From Callorhinus ursinus (Eukaryota > Chordata > Mammalia > Carnivora > Otariidae), in contig NW_020312859.1 of assembly GCF_003265705.1 (NCBI RefSeq), forward strand, positions 80,661 through 144,660: 64,000 bases of DNA. The letters run 5' to 3'. How positions within the stretch are numbered: position 1 is the stretch's first letter; each line of letters begins with the position of its first letter. The notes below the pieces were generated by a model. It was given only the letters and a program-made list of their open reading frames with translations. It was not told the DNA's origin and did no database searches. Positions 12,985 through 24,519 of this stretch are shown here, one piece after another. A program made the position numbers and the translations under genes.

Positions 12985-13660
12985 AAATCAATAAAGTTGG
13001 AGTTTTCCCATCCCCGTTCAGGGACTATAGATTTAGAACCCCTTCCCTATGTGATCTCATGGAGTTCCACAGATCCAAATGCCATCGAAATGCTGACGAC
13101 TCCCACATTTCTCCTCCCAGCCCACACCTTGCCCTTGAACCTGAATGCATATCTCCAGGCTGCCCACTCCGTCTCCACGTCGTCTACCCAGCTAACGGGA
13201 ACCTCACGGTTAACGTGTGTGACCTCAAGCTCTTTGTCGCCCCCACCACAGAACCCGCCCCTCCCCTGGTGCCCCCTTCCTCAGTGATGGGCGGATGTCC
13301 TTGTTGCTCGGGACAGAAACCTTGAAATTGTCCTAGACTTCACTCACTTCTTTTCCACACTGCATCTAATCCATCTGCAAACCATGGCAGTTCCGACTCC
13401 AAAAATAGCCTGAAAACCAACCCAGCCCTCTGCCCCCACCTGCTTAGAACCATCCCAGCCTCTCTCCTGAATTACTGTGACAGCCTCCAGGGGTCCTGTT
13501 TCCCTGCTTCAGACTGTCCTCAATCCTGGAACGTAACTCCCTGAGGGTGTGGTTTTAGTTGTTTGTTAACTTATTCTGTTTTGTTCGGTTGTGTCCCTAG
13601 TACCTAGAACCACGCCTGGCGCATAAGCAGTAGTCTTCTAAGTGTTTACTGAATGAGTGA
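12985..13660 (+). repeat. L2 LINE, long 3' part
   Basis: It matches the L2 3' consensus order from the CCAAATGCCATCGAAATG region to CCTGAATTACTGTGACAGCC, ending GTTTACTGAATGAGTGAATG. It runs directly into a tetranucleotide repeat grown from its tail. Confidence 0.65.
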
Positions 13661-13706
13661 ATGCATGCATGCATGCATGCATGCATGCATGCATGCATGC
13701 ATGCAT
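13661..13706. repeat. (ATGC)n microsatellite
   Basis: Eleven and a half perfect ATGC units, self-complementary in every register, grown on the TGAATG-type tail of an L2. Confidence 0.97.
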
Positions 13707-13789
13707 GAATGAATAAATACATAACATCCTGATAAGTAATGTTATAATACAAACAGCGACCAACATTTGGGGGACACTTTCCCTGTGTT

Positions 13790-13925
13790 TCCTCATTGAA
13801 CTCTCCCCAGCACCTGTGTCAGGCAGGCATATTATTATTCCCATTTTACAGTTGGGAAAACTGAGCTGGTAGATGGGAATAGCTCGATTTAAACCGGGGC
13901 TGTCAGCTCCAGAGCCCATGCTCAA
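13790..13925 (-). repeat. MIR fragment
   Basis: CCCATTTTACAGTTGGGAAAACTGAG, then GATTTAAACCGGGGCTG, is MIR reversed. Confidence 0.7.
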
Positions 13926-14399
13926 CCTCACACCCAACTACCTCCCAAGACAAAAACACCCCTTGAACCCCTTCTACACGTCTGGACAGAGTGACCGAGG
14001 TGATGTCTGGCTCCTGCCTGTGTCCCCACACTGGCATTCTGAGAAAGGCGAGGGGTTTGGGCTCTGGGAGTGGCCTTCCCTCAGCAGTCCACAGGCAGAT
14101 AAATCCTGGAGCATGGAGCGTGGGGAATGACCTCAGTGTGGAATCTCTGTTCCACCTGGAATTCCAGCAGTAAACACTCTGAAGGGTAGTCGGAGCCTGT
14201 GGAGGAGCAGTCTGTGGGATCACAAGGTCCGTCTGTCCTTTCCCCTGCCTGTAGCTGTTGAGCAACCCCCTTGCTGTTTCCTTTCTCCCTCATGAGTGTC
14301 CCTGCCTCCGTGCGCACTGCAGCTGACAGGAGGCGCTCCCATCTGCAGGGACTGGGGGTGCCATCCTGCTGGGAGGCGGGGCGGGGTAGGGAGTGGAGA

Positions 14400-14550
14400 T
14401 GGCCCCCTGGGCTCGCGTCTCAACCCTGCCACTCACCGGCCACTGTGGGACGCTGGGCACAAAGGGACTTCACCTCTCCATGCTTCAGTTCCTCCAGTTG
14501 TAAAATGGAGACAAAAAGTGTGTCTGTCTTCCTGGGTTGCTGGGGAACAT
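14400..14550 (+). repeat. MIR fragment
   Basis: CAACCCTGCCACTCACCGGC, then CTTCAGTTCCTCCAGTTGTAAAATGG, in MIR sense order. Confidence 0.7.
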
Positions 14551-14574
14551 CATTACCCGTCAAACTAGCGGGTC

Positions 14575-15060
14575 TCAAAGTGGGCCCCAGGAGCCTTGGA
14601 CCCAGAACTCTTTTCATGATAATACTGAGACAGGATTTGCCCTTCACCCTTATTTGCTTCAAGGGTATAGTGTTTTCTGAGGCTGTGTAATGCACCCACA
14701 GTTATTTCAAAAGGCCATTTTTCTTGAAACATGACCAAAACAACATATCTCACCAGGCTAAACGCAGGAGTAGATCCGTGAATCCGGCTGCCTTCTCTTA
14801 AACTGGACATTAGAGAGATTGGCAAACATGGAAAACAGTACACCTCTTCTCACTGATTTTATTTTGTTTGGGGAAAATCTATTTAGCATTTTTAAAAATA
14901 CACACTGACAAGGAGGTCTATTGTTATTATTTTTAAATGAATTAATGTGTTTTAAATTTCTCTGTTTTCTTTTCTGACATGGTAGCTATCGCTAGATAAA
15001 GCCAACATAAATGAATCTATTTGGGGTCCTCAGGAATCGTTAAGAATCTAAAGGGACTTA
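14575..15060 (-). repeat. DNA transposon fossil, hAT-like
   Basis: Left end GGTCTCAAAGTGGGCCCCAG, middle CTTTTCATGATAATACTGAG, and an A/T-rich right part with TATTTTTAAATGAATTAATG, ending GGGGTCCTCAGGAATC. This is the order of a common Charlie-type nonautonomous element reversed. Subfamily uncertain. Confidence 0.5.
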
Positions 15061-15319
15061 GGTACCAGAACGTTGTTAAGTGACACTGGCCTTGGGCCCT
15101 TCAGCTTTGCAGAGCACCCCGCGGTGAAGTCATGCCCCGTGTGGATTAAGTAGATCCAGATTCAAACAGATGCCACGAAATCAAATAGAAAGACAATAAT
15201 TAACAATTCTCCCTGCTTCTCCACTCAAAGATGATGTACCCCATGTGATGGGCAACGTGAATGCTCGTCCCTCAGTGGGACCTGATCCCCACAGGCCCCC
15301 CCCCAGAACCTGGGTATTC

Positions 15320-16200
15320 GGTGGTTCAGTCATTCCTTCGTTCACACCACAAATGTCTGTGGAGGCCTTCCTGCTTCCCAAGTTCTGTTCTAGATACAGG
15401 GACATAGGCAGGAACAAGGAGTGCAGAAAGCTCTGACCTCGAGGAGCTGATGTTCTCGTGGGGCAGGCAGGTGATAAAACCCAAAAGACAAATAAATTAG
15501 TCAGATGGTGAGACATACTGTGCAGAAACAGGGAGGAGAAGAGGGAGCACCAGGGTAGGGAGAGTTCATTTGAACAGGATGGTTAGGAATGTAACCCAGT
15601 AAGGTAGTATTCGAGCAAATGCCTGGAAAAGGTGAGGAAGCGATCCATGCAGGGGCAGGGGTCTGAGGAAGACGGTCCTGCAGAGGGAACAGCAAGAGCA
15701 AAGGCCCTGAGGCAGAAATGAGCTTCAGGCCTTGGGAAGACGGGAAGAGGCCACTGGGGCTGGAGCAGAACAGACTGAGGCAAAGTGAGGGAGACAAGGT
15801 CAAGGAGCGGGCAGGCCACGCCAAGGACTCTGGATTTTACTTAGAATGTGATGTAGAACCATCACAGGGTTTTGAGCAGAACTGTGGTGTTATCACATCT
15901 GTGATTTAGCAGATTGGTTCTGGCTTCTGTAGCGCAAGACCAGGGAGGAGGTTCCAGCAAGGCCCCCGTGAGAGAAGGTGGTGGCTGGGACCCAGCCAGT
16001 CACAGGGACATGTGGGAAGCACTCAGTCCTGAGTCCCTTCTGAAGGTAGAGCCACCATGACAGACGGTCAGTGAGTGTGAGTGGGGACAGAGGAGCTGAA
16101 GACCCTCCCGGGTGTGTGGCCTGAGCAACTGGCATTGACCGGAATGTTGGGAGAGAAGCAGGTTGAGGGGACCGAGCAAGGGTCCAGTTCGAAACGCCTG
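15320..16200 (-). repeat. L2 LINE, long, reversed
   Basis: GGGAACAGCAAGAGCAAAGG, CCCTGAGGCAGAAATGAGC, GGACTCTGGATTTTACTTAG and GGTGTGTGGCCTGAGCAACTG appear in the reverse-complement order of the L2 element at 13 kb. Confidence 0.7.
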
Positions 16201-16719
16201 CTTGGCACCAAACGAATTGACCCAAGGGAAAATAGGAAGTTTGTGACCGTGCAAACAATACCTAAAGATGACAAAACGTGGGAAAGAGGCCCACAGACAA
16301 CTGGAATTTAGGAGATGTCACGAAGAGCAAAGACCCCTTTTTGTTTTCCCAAACTCCTGGCATGTGAAATGGAGTGGTTTCTTCCAAGAAAGATGGACTT
16401 TCCGGAAGGTTCTACTTCATTTTTTCACCGACCTTTCCAAATCGCCCTGGGAAGCGTGGTTTATTGTCATTGGCTCAGCTCAGCACCCAGGCTGTCACTG
16501 CTCACAGATGTGTGTCGTGCCCAGCTGATCCCTCTGTGCCGTATTGGCATCCTTCCTCGGGCTCATCACCAGAGTCTCGGAGGGGCCTTGTGATTTGCCA
16601 AGACGGTGTCACAGCCGGTTTCTAGCGCCCATTTTCACTTCTCCAGAGAACTGCATTTTCATCCCCCACCCCCACCCCGCCCCCAAAAAGGAAGCAGGTT
16701 ATATTTTGAGAACCCTCAC

Positions 16720-16875
16720 GGCTCCTTTTTTTGGAGTGCTTACTCTGGGCCAGACATGATCTCATTTGTTGCTGTTCCCATTTTATAGATGAAGTCACCG
16801 AGGCTTGGGGAGGGGTGCTCACTTACCCGAGGAGATAGGGCTCAAAGCTGGCCCTCTGAGTCCAGACACCAAGCC
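16720..16875 (-). repeat. MIR fragment
   Basis: CTTACTCTGGGCCAGACA, then TTTTATAGATGAAGTCACCGAGGC, is MIR reversed. Confidence 0.7.
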
Positions 16876-16959
16876 TTCGGAGCCACACCGCACCCTCTCG
16901 GCGTCACTGGGGTTCTCAGCCCAGGCACTACTGCCACTGTGGAGTCAGGTCCTCCTCTG

Positions 16960-17110
16960 TGGTGGGGGCCGCCCTGTGCCCTGGAGGGTGATCAGCACAT
17001 CCCTGGCCTCCACCCACTAGAGGCCCCAGCACCCTCTCCGCTAGTTGGGACAACCAGAAATGCCTCCAGACATGGCCCCCCGTGTCCCCTGGGGAACACT
17101 CGCCCCCCCC
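16960..17110 (+). repeat. MER20 DNA transposon fragment
   Basis: ATCCCTGGCCTCCACCCACTAG, then CAACCAGAAATGCCTCCAGACAT and GTGTCCCCTGGGG, is the MER20 (hAT-Charlie) order. Confidence 0.75.
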
Positions 17111-17419
17111 TTGGCCTGACGCATGTTGGGTGTGCTCTGCACACAGGCTCTGGGGTGACCTCTCGGCCACCTCCACTGACACCCAGCATTCTCGTGTGCA
17201 GACACTGCAACAGGAATCCCTTTTGATAAAACATTTAGTTGGGGCATCTCCAGTTCTCCTACCCTCCCAGGGGCGGGGAGAGCTTAAAACACTGGCGAGG
17301 GGCAGCTTTGCACCATGCGGCCTGTGTGTCTCACCCAAAACCGTCGACCCGGTCACCCTGTCAGAGCTATGACTGTGTGCCTGCCATTGGCCAGGTCCTG
17401 GGCAGGCACCATGGCGCCC

Positions 17420-17830
17420 AGGAAAGGCCCCTTTGTGGGGAAATGATGACAAACAAGAGAGCAAACACATCCGCAGGTGATTTCTGTGGGTGCTGAGGGC
17501 CACAGAGAAGATAGACAGACTGGTACAGAGGGACCGGGGCCTTGAAATAGGGCAACTCCTCTGAGGAGGTGCCATCTGATCTGAGACATCACAGTGAGAA
17601 AGAGCCAGTCCACGTGAGCAGGGAGAAGGCCCACGTGTGAGGCAGAGGGAAGAGCAGATGCAATATGCCCTGAGGTGGCAGTGAGTTTGGTGTGTTTTAA
17701 GGAAGAAGAGGCCTGGAGTGGCTAGAAGAGAGTGAGCAGAGGGGCGAGGACTGGGAGACGGGCGGAGGTAGCAAGACAGGTGGACAGGTCACTGAAGGGG
17801 GATGGCAAGAATGGTCTTGGATTCAGAAGG
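17420..17830 (-). repeat. L2 LINE fragment, reversed
   Basis: GCCCTGAGGTGGCAGTGAG and GGAGTGGCTAGAAGAGAGTGAGC correspond to the same part of L2 as 15.65-15.80 kb. Confidence 0.6.
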
Positions 17831-18040
17831 GTCCTCCTGGCCATCTGGGGGTGACTGGGTTCTGGGAAGGCTTGAGGGGAGTCAGCAAGATCGGAGGGAG
17901 GCCATTTCCACTGTGAGCAAGGAAATGAGGATGAAGAAGCAAGACACATTTCTATCACTTTTGAGACTTTATCACCCTGATGGTCTTGCCTCTTTTATTT
18001 GGATTCCCAAACACTGGATCTGCGGATTCAGGATGCAGGA

Positions 18041-18253
18041 TTTTTTTTTTTTTTACAATTTTTTTAAAGATTTATTTGAGAGAGGTTGAGAATGAGCACA
18101 AGTGAGGGGAGGAGCAGAGGGAGAGAATCTTCCAGCAGACTCCCTTTGAGCGCAGAGCCTGACGCAGGATCGACCTCATGACCCATGAGATCGTGACCTA
18201 AGCCAAAACCAAGAGTTGGGGACACTTGACTGACTGAACCACCGAGGTGCCCC
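18041..18253 (-). mobile_element. Carnivore SINE, reversed
   Basis: A T-run and AAAGATTTATTTGAGAGAGG at the left, GAACCACCGAGGTGCCCC at the right. Imperfect 12-bp flanks CAGGATGCAGGA and CAGGTTGCAGCT fit a decayed duplication. Confidence 0.85.
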
Positions 18254-18480
18254 CAGGTTGCAGCTTTTGAGCACCTGTCTCCTCAGGGGGTCTTACAAAA
18301 CTCCAGCCCTTTTTCTGCCTTTGAGTCTCCTAGCTCAAGATTCAAAGTCCCAGGGTAAACTCAGCCATACACCCACCCCGTAGGTGGGAAAGGGTCCTTG
18401 ATTGACAGTTGGGACCTTTGTATTTGGGAGGAACCAGGGGTGCAGTGGCTGTGGCTTCCCAGGGGTTACCTGAAAGAAAG

Positions 18481-18515
18481 TGTGTGTGTGTGTGTGTGTG
18501 CGTGTGTGTGTGTGT
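18481..18515. repeat. (TG)n microsatellite
   Basis: About 17 TG units with one CG interruption. Confidence 0.97.
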
Positions 18516-18849
18516 TCATGCATGGATGTATTGGTTCCAAAATATGGAGGAAACTGCCAAATCAAAATGAATAAATATTTAGTGAACTATTTCTGTTTGA
18601 ATGTAATTACTGAAATGTAGCATGATTCAACCAGTCAACTCTGGGATGTGTCGACTCTGAGTTGTTTATCCATTATCGCTAATGTAAGATGTGGGTGGAG
18701 ATAATTGTGTGTTGTGTGTTGAGAGACGTCCTTAAAGCAGCCCTGCTGATAGTTCCATCCAGATGGCCCATGATGAGAGGGAGAAAGCTGCCCACTGGCA
18801 CTGGGTGCTGTGAGCCCCACTAGTTGCCACTTGCTAGTCACTTAGAACA

Positions 18850-19020
18850 TGCCAGGTCCCAGCCACAGGTTCCTTACCCATGTCGGTTCTTTCCCTCCAT
18901 ATGAGAGTAGGCCACTCTCTGCCCACGAAGGCCCAGACGGGTGAAGTCACTTGCTGTTCTGCAATCAGGAGGTGACAGACCAGGAGAGTCTAGCTGCAGA
19001 GATGCACTCTTGACTGTTCT
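18850..19020 (-). repeat. MIR fragment
   Basis: ACATGCCAGGTCCCAGCC, then GACGGGTGAAGTCACTTGC and GGTGACAGACCAGGAG, is a decayed reversed MIR. Confidence 0.5.
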
Positions 19021-19644
19021 CCCGTATCACCTCCTGTGTTACCCAGAGAAGTAACTCATGGCTGCCCTGATGTTCAGGACAACATGGTCCCCCATCCCTG
19101 CCGGACCCGCTCTCCAGCACGGAGACATGACCCCAGGATTCCTGTTAGTTTCCGGTTGCGGAAACCCTTCAACTCCCCCAGACCCAAGATGCTGCCTCGG
19201 TCTGCCCTCCTCTGCCGGGTTCATCCAGCCACTGCAAGACCCAGCCTTTACAGACCACAAATGTGATTAGTATGAGGCAATTTCAGTTAGATTCAGGGCT
19301 GGGAGAGATAACAGAAGGGCCTGGTTCTCCCATCAGACTCAGAATGGCTCCCCAGCAGCACTTAACTCAGACAAATGAAGAAAGCAGCTAGAAGGGGCAC
19401 AGGCGCATGGAACTTTCTACCACAGAGCTGCCTGCACGAGCCCGCGGGACCAGAAGGGAGGGTTTCAAAAGGACTTGGGGGTTAACAATCCCCTCAAAGT
19501 TGATGGTGTGGAGGGTGGCATCCATCTCGGTGGGGACTCTATTAAATAAGGTATCAGTAGAACAAGCAGTGGCTTGGAAGGGGGACCCGCTAGCCATAAA
19601 GAACCAACACTTAGCAGGCATATGTCATGTGTCGGGTCTAAGAA

Positions 19645-20115
19645 CAGGCATAGCCCACAGATATCGCGGGTTCAGTTCCAGACTGCCGCCACAAAGCAAA
19701 TACCACAATAAAGCGAGTCAGATGAATTTTTTTTTTATTCCCAGTGCATATAAAAGTTATGTTTACATAATACTGTGGTCCATTAAGTGTGCAATAGCAT
19801 TATGTCTTTAAAAAGCAATGCACATACCTTAATTTAAAATAGTTTATTGCTAAAAAATGCTAACCATCATCTGAGCCTCCAGCGCGTCATAATCACCGAT
19901 CACAGATCACCGTAATAAATATAATAATAATGAAAAAGTTTGAAATATGGCAAGAATCACCAAACCATGACACAGAGACACAAAGTGAGCAAAATGCTGT
20001 GGGAAAAAGAGCACTGGTAGGCTTGCTGGACACCGGGTTCCACAAACCTTCAGTTCGTAAACCATGCCGTGTCTGTGAAGCTCAGGAAAGCCAAAGGGCA
20101 ATAAGACTGGGTGTG
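19645..20115. repeat. Mariner-type nonautonomous element (MARNA-like)
   Basis: CAGGCATAGCCCACAGATAT, CGCGGGTTCAGTTCCAGACTG, AATACCACAATAAAGCGAG and AAAAGTTATGTTTACATAATACTG occur in the order I recall for MARNA. The right end has the reverse of the AATAAGACTGGGTGTGCC terminal motif. Confidence 0.55.
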
Positions 20116-20265
20116 CCCATGTATGTGTATTCGTTCTCACAGCAGCGCACGAGGTAGACACTGTCACCATCCCCGTGTTGTAAGCAGAGAAACCGAGGCA
20201 TCGGGAGATTAAACTAGTTGCCCAAGGACGCACAGTGTTCAGTGTGGCAACCCATCTCCGAGAGC
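20115..20265 (-). repeat. MIR fragment
   Basis: ACGAGGTAGACACTGTCACC, then AGCAGAGAAACCGAGGCATCGG and TTGCCCAAGGACGCACAG, is MIR reversed. Confidence 0.65.
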
Positions 20266-21034
20266 CCCTTTAATGTGGAGTGTTTTTGCCAGTCACCTCC
20301 TCTGGGACGTCTTCATCCTTTCTGTCACGATCACGTTTCCTCCTTTATACCCGCAACTACGCTGTCGGGCTGTGAATCGAGAGCTTTCCGCACTGTGCGT
20401 TATCTTCTCCAGCTCCTTCTACCTGCCCCTTGCCTTTCCACGCCAGCTAGCTTTTCATTTCTTGGTCGCGCTTTCATTTCTGTTGGCCAGTTCTCCCCTT
20501 CCACAGTCCGCTTTTGTAACATGTCTTGTAGACTTATCATCAGGAGACAAGGAGGCTCCCTAACCACATGCCTTGTTGTCTGTGCCTGAACTGAGTCACA
20601 GATGCACGGGAACCGGTCACCAGCAGGCTGTGCAAGCAGCGACATGCTGGGCCACTGATCCTGATGTGCATCTGTTATTTACAGGGCGATTGGTGGACTG
20701 GAGAGCCAGTAGCGCAGTTTGTACTTAGTGCAAAATTACACTTCATGTACCATGCGAGCTAAACTGGAACCATTCAGCTCAACTGTGGAAACTGACAGGT
20801 GCATATCAGGACCATGCAAAGCAAAGCTGGCCTGTGATTGGCTGCTCTGTTCTTGTCATTACTGTGCCAGCATTGGGTCATTCCTTTGCACTGTGGGACC
20901 CCCTCGCTGTTGTGACCCACTTCAGAGTCCACTTCTGCATAACTGGCCCCACTTCCTCCAGGTTAAACCCAGCCCTGCTTCAAATCCCTGAGGGATCCCT
21001 AACCCCATACAAGGAATTTTGCTCATAATGCCAA

Positions 21035-21235
21035 GGGTTGGAAAAATCTTCCTGCAAGGGGCCAGATGGTAAATATTTTGGACTTACAGCCATGTGGTCT
21101 CTGTTGCAACCTCTCAACTCTGCCATTGTAGTGTATGTGCAGCCATAATGATGTATAAACAAATGGGTGTGGCTTCATTCCAAAGAAAGTATTCACAAAA
21201 ACAGGTGGCAGCCCAGATTTGGTTTGCCAAACCCC
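21035..21235 (+). repeat. Old repeat with TTATTGGAACA-family core (decayed copy)
   Basis: GGGGCCAGATGGTAAATATTTTGG, then CTCTCAACTCTGCCATTGTAG, belongs to the same family as 11.3 kb but in the opposite orientation. Confidence 0.55.
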
Positions 21236-21274
21236 ACTCTCTACTAAGCATCTCATGTTCTTCTCCTTGGGTCT

Positions 21275-22100
21275 TTTAATTGCAAGTGAAAGAGCTCAAC
21301 TCAAACCGAATTAAGCAAATAACAACAACCAAAAGTGATTGGATTTATTGGTTGATGTTTTCAACCTTGGCACTACTGACATTTGGAGGTGGATAATTCT
21401 TTGTCCTGGGGGGCTGTCCTGTGCATTATAGCATGTTTACTAGCATCCCTGGCCTTTATCCACTAGATGCCACTAGTACCTCTCCACTCAGCTGTGACAA
21501 CAACAACAAAAAAAGTCCCCAATGCCCAATGTCCCCTGATTAGGAACCACTAATATAACTGAAAATGCTAAAAAGCATTAAAGTTGGCTTCAGGTAAGAG
21601 TAGACCCAGGGACTCAAACTAGTGTCTCTCCTTCTCTACTTGTCTCTCTCTCCTTCCTCCCTCCCTCCCCACCCCCTTCACGCTGCTCTCCCCTTCATGC
21701 TACTTCATGTTCAAATAGACTCTCCCCTCTTGGTGACAAGATGGCTGCCAGCAGCTTCCAGTTTATATCCCATCAGCTTTGAGTCCCTTGGAAGAACTTC
21801 TCTTTTCCAGTAGCTCCCTAAAAATCCCAGGGCTCACTCTCATTGGCCCAACTTGGGTCACATGCTCATCCCTGAACCAATGACAGTAGCCAGGGGAAAG
21901 CAGTGCTCTGATTGGTCGAGCTGAGATTATGCTTGCAGCTCTGGAGTCAGAAGATCAGCCCATGTGTACTTAAGGAAGGAAGTGGTGGTACCCACAGGAC
22001 CACAGGCAGAACCAAGCGGGCTAAACACAAGGCTCCACTGCCAGGTGGAAGTCTCCACCCCATGCCTGGCACACGGGAGGCAGTGAGAGCTCCATCCTTT
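21275..22100 (+). repeat. CCAAT-box repeat, copy 2, split by MER20
   Basis: AATTGCAAGTGAAAGAGCTCAACTC and GATTGGATTTATTGG lie left of the MER20. ATAACTGAAAATG, GGCTTCAGGTAAGAGTAGACCC, AAGATGGCTGCCAGCAGC and the CCAATGACAGTAGCCAGGGG...CTGATTGGTC boxes lie right of it. The halves read on when the MER20 is left out. Family not assigned. Confidence 0.6.
21357..21555 (+). repeat. MER20 DNA transposon
   Basis: Nearly full-length: TTTTCAACCTTGGCACTACTGACATTTGG, TAATTCTTTGTCCTGGGGGGCTGTCC, ATCCCTGGCCTTTATCCACTAGATGCC and AATGTCCCCTGATTAGGAACCACTA. It is nested in the repeat above. Confidence 0.85.
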
Positions 22101-22289
22101 CGACTGATGCCAGCCTGCTCCCTAGGGGCAGCGTCAGCCAGGGCGTTATCAGTGGCCTTTCCTGGCCTGGCATTTAATTCCTCCTAACCTGCCTGCCAAG
22201 TTGTTCCCCCCTCTGCACCAGCCCTCAGGTTGCGGCTCTAGCTTTTGTGGTGTCCTAGCCGCAAAAGCTCGGTGGCTCCGGGCTGTAGC

Positions 22290-22490
22290 CATGACACGGC
22301 TGTATTTGTAATCTTGATTTTACTTCCAGCTCGTTCTCCTGGCTGTGTCTCCCAGCCCTGGAGCCCCGGGGCCCATGCTAATTTGCAGCGCCCACCTCAA
22401 CTGGTGCCAAAATAACCATTTTAAAAACTGCCTTGGGGAAATCTAATCAAATGAGAGCAAAATCTAATTTGGCACTAAAAGCCTTTGACT
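22290..22490. promoter_or_regulatory. Candidate intronic regulatory island
   Basis: Unique-looking sequence with ATGCTAATTTGCAG (octamer-like), CTAATCAAATG and AAAATCTAATTTGGC, all A/T homeodomain- or POU-like sites, inside otherwise G/C-rich intron. Function is inference only. Confidence 0.25.
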
Positions 22491-23373
22491 GAAGCCCTGT
22501 TTTCTGGGATCTTGGGGAGCCTGAATAATCAGCTCTTCTGGGAATTTTTAATGGTTGGGGGTTGGAGAGAGGAGAGAGATGTCAAAGGAGGGATTCCAGC
22601 AGAGGAAATCTCTACAGACACATTGACACCCGTGGCATTGGGTGGTAATGGGCAGGGGTGGGCTTCCCAAGGCGCCCCACTTCTCACCCCCAAGAAAGAG
22701 TTATCCCACCAGTTGTGCCAAGACTGAAACTCTTTAGCATTCCAAGTTGCACATTCATCAGGAAGACCTTGGTCCTGATCTTCAGGAACAAACCGTAGGC
22801 TCACAAGCCAGATTTGGGGGACCTGGGAGAGAACCCAGTTTTCCTAGCAGGGAATTCAGAGTGCCTTTTCCCCTGGGCTTTCATTCATTCACCCTTCTGC
22901 AAATGGAGGGATGTTCTGTGCTTCTGAAATTACTTGTGGTCTTGGGTTCCTTTCAGAATGTGTCCCGATTCCAGGAAAATGCAAAATCTGATGCATGATA
23001 TTTCAGGGGATGTGCAGACCCTTTTAAGTTTCCCTGCCATGGCCTCCTGTTGCTTCTTCTCATGATCTCCTCCCTCTACCCTGTAAGGTCATCTTCTCCC
23101 TCCCTCATTGGCCTCCCTGTGGTCCCCAAATGCCCCCAAGCCTGTTGCCGCCTCAGGACCTTTGCACTTGCTATTGCCTCTGTCTGGAGCATTTTCCCTG
23201 GTACTCCTGTTCTCCCTGACTCATCCTCATCACTCCTCAGCAGCCTTCCCTGACCTCTCAACCCAGCGGTGCCTCCAGGGGTCCAACTCTGGCCACTTTG
23301 TTGCAACACCATCCTTTATTTCCTTCATCACTGGTTTTACCAACAATACCACCCTTATTTGTTACAGTCCCCC

Positions 23374-23572
23374 AAGGACGCCTGGGTGGCTCAGTCGGTT
23401 AAGCGTCTGCCTTCAGTTCAGGTCATGGTCCCAGGGTCCTGGGGTCGAACCCCGCATGGGACTCCCTGCTCAGCGGGGAGTCTGCTTCTCCCTCTGCCTA
23501 CCATTCCTCCGGCTTGTGCTCTCTCTGTCTCTGACAAATAAATAAGTAAGATCTTTAAAAAATTGTTTAGAG
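23374..23572 (+). mobile_element. Carnivore SINE 1 of a nested pair
   Basis: Flanked by a perfect 13-bp duplication GTTACAGTCCCCC at 23361-23373 and 23833-23845. Its 3' tail is interrupted by the second SINE and resumes at 23826. Confidence 0.93.
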
Positions 23573-23722
23573 GGCGCCTGGGTGGCTCAGTTGGTTAAAC
23601 GACTGCCTTCGGCTCAGGTCATGATCCTGGAGTCCCTGGATCAAGTCCCGCATCGGGCTCCCGGGCCGGCAGGGAGTCTGCTTCTCCCTCTGACCCTCCC
23701 CCATCTCATGTGCTTTCTCTCT

Positions 23723-23765
<43 letters not shown>

Positions 23766-23809
23766 AAAATAAATAAAAAAATCTTTAAAAAAAATAAAAA
23801 TAAAAAAAT
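23573..23809 (+). mobile_element. Carnivore SINE 2, inserted in the tail of SINE 1
   Basis: Perfect 16-bp duplication AAAAAATTGTTTAGAG at 23557-23572 and 23810-23825. It carries a long (CT)n tract (23731-23760) and an A-rich tail, and is younger than SINE 1. Confidence 0.95.
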
Positions 23810-24114
23810 AAAAAATTGTTTAGAGCCCTAATGTTACAGTCCCCCACTAGAAATCCGCCCCATGAGGGCAGGGACCCTGGTGGCCTCATTCACCGCTGTG
23901 CTGCCATTGCCTGGGACAGCTCCTGGCATACCATCGGGGCTTAATAAATAGTTGTTGACATATGAATCCCCATACGTGCCCAAGGCAGTGTTACCCCAAA
24001 CAGAGCAGATTCATTGCGCTGCCATCCTGATTTTTACCATGGATGGGCATACTGATTTATCATTTCCTTAACATTTCCCCCCCAGTTGTTTTACTCATCT
24101 GGCCCTACGTTTGC

Positions 24115-24295
24115 TTTTTTTTGTTTTTGTAAATAAAGTTTTATTGGAACAGAGCTACGCCCACTTGTTTATGTATTGTCTGTGACTGTTTTCTACAACT
24201 ATTGAATAGTTTTAATAGAGACCCTCTGGCCCACAAAGCCTATGATATTTCCTGTCTGGGCCTTCACAGGAAATGTTTGCTGACCCCTGCCGTTT
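24115..24295 (-). repeat. Old repeat with AAAGTTTTATTGGAACA core
   Basis: GTAAATAAAGTTTTATTGGAACAGAGC, then GGCCCACAAAGCCTATGATATTTCC and ATGTTTGCTGACCCC. Same family as 11.3 kb. Confidence 0.65.
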
Positions 24296-24519
24296 GTCAT
24301 CCTTCCCCAAGAAGGAGGAACAGGAGAGAGTGGAGGGAGGCCAGAAGTGTTACCAGAGTAGAGCTCCTTACACATAGAAAGACACATCAAATGTGAGGAA
24401 TAAGGTCATTGAGGCTTAGTAGATCTTATTTCCCGGACTGGACTTGATCTCTAGGGGCCTTTCCAGCCCTCCCTATACGGTTCTTTTGCAGAAGAGAGGC
24501 ACGTGCGGGTGGCAGGGTT

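Larger units (their letters stand above)
23050..23975 (+). repeat. L2 LINE 3' part, interrupted by two SINEs
   Basis: CAGGACCTTTGCACTTGCTATTGCC, then GCCTTCCCTGACCTCTCAACC to the left, and CCCCATGAGGGCAGGGACC and GGCTTAATAAATAGTTGTTGAC to the right of the SINE pair, continue one L2. Confidence 0.85.

Noticed and set aside
13638..13937. Frame encoding a repeated Met-His-Ala-Cys peptide
   Set aside because: Direct translation of the (ATGC)n microsatellite.
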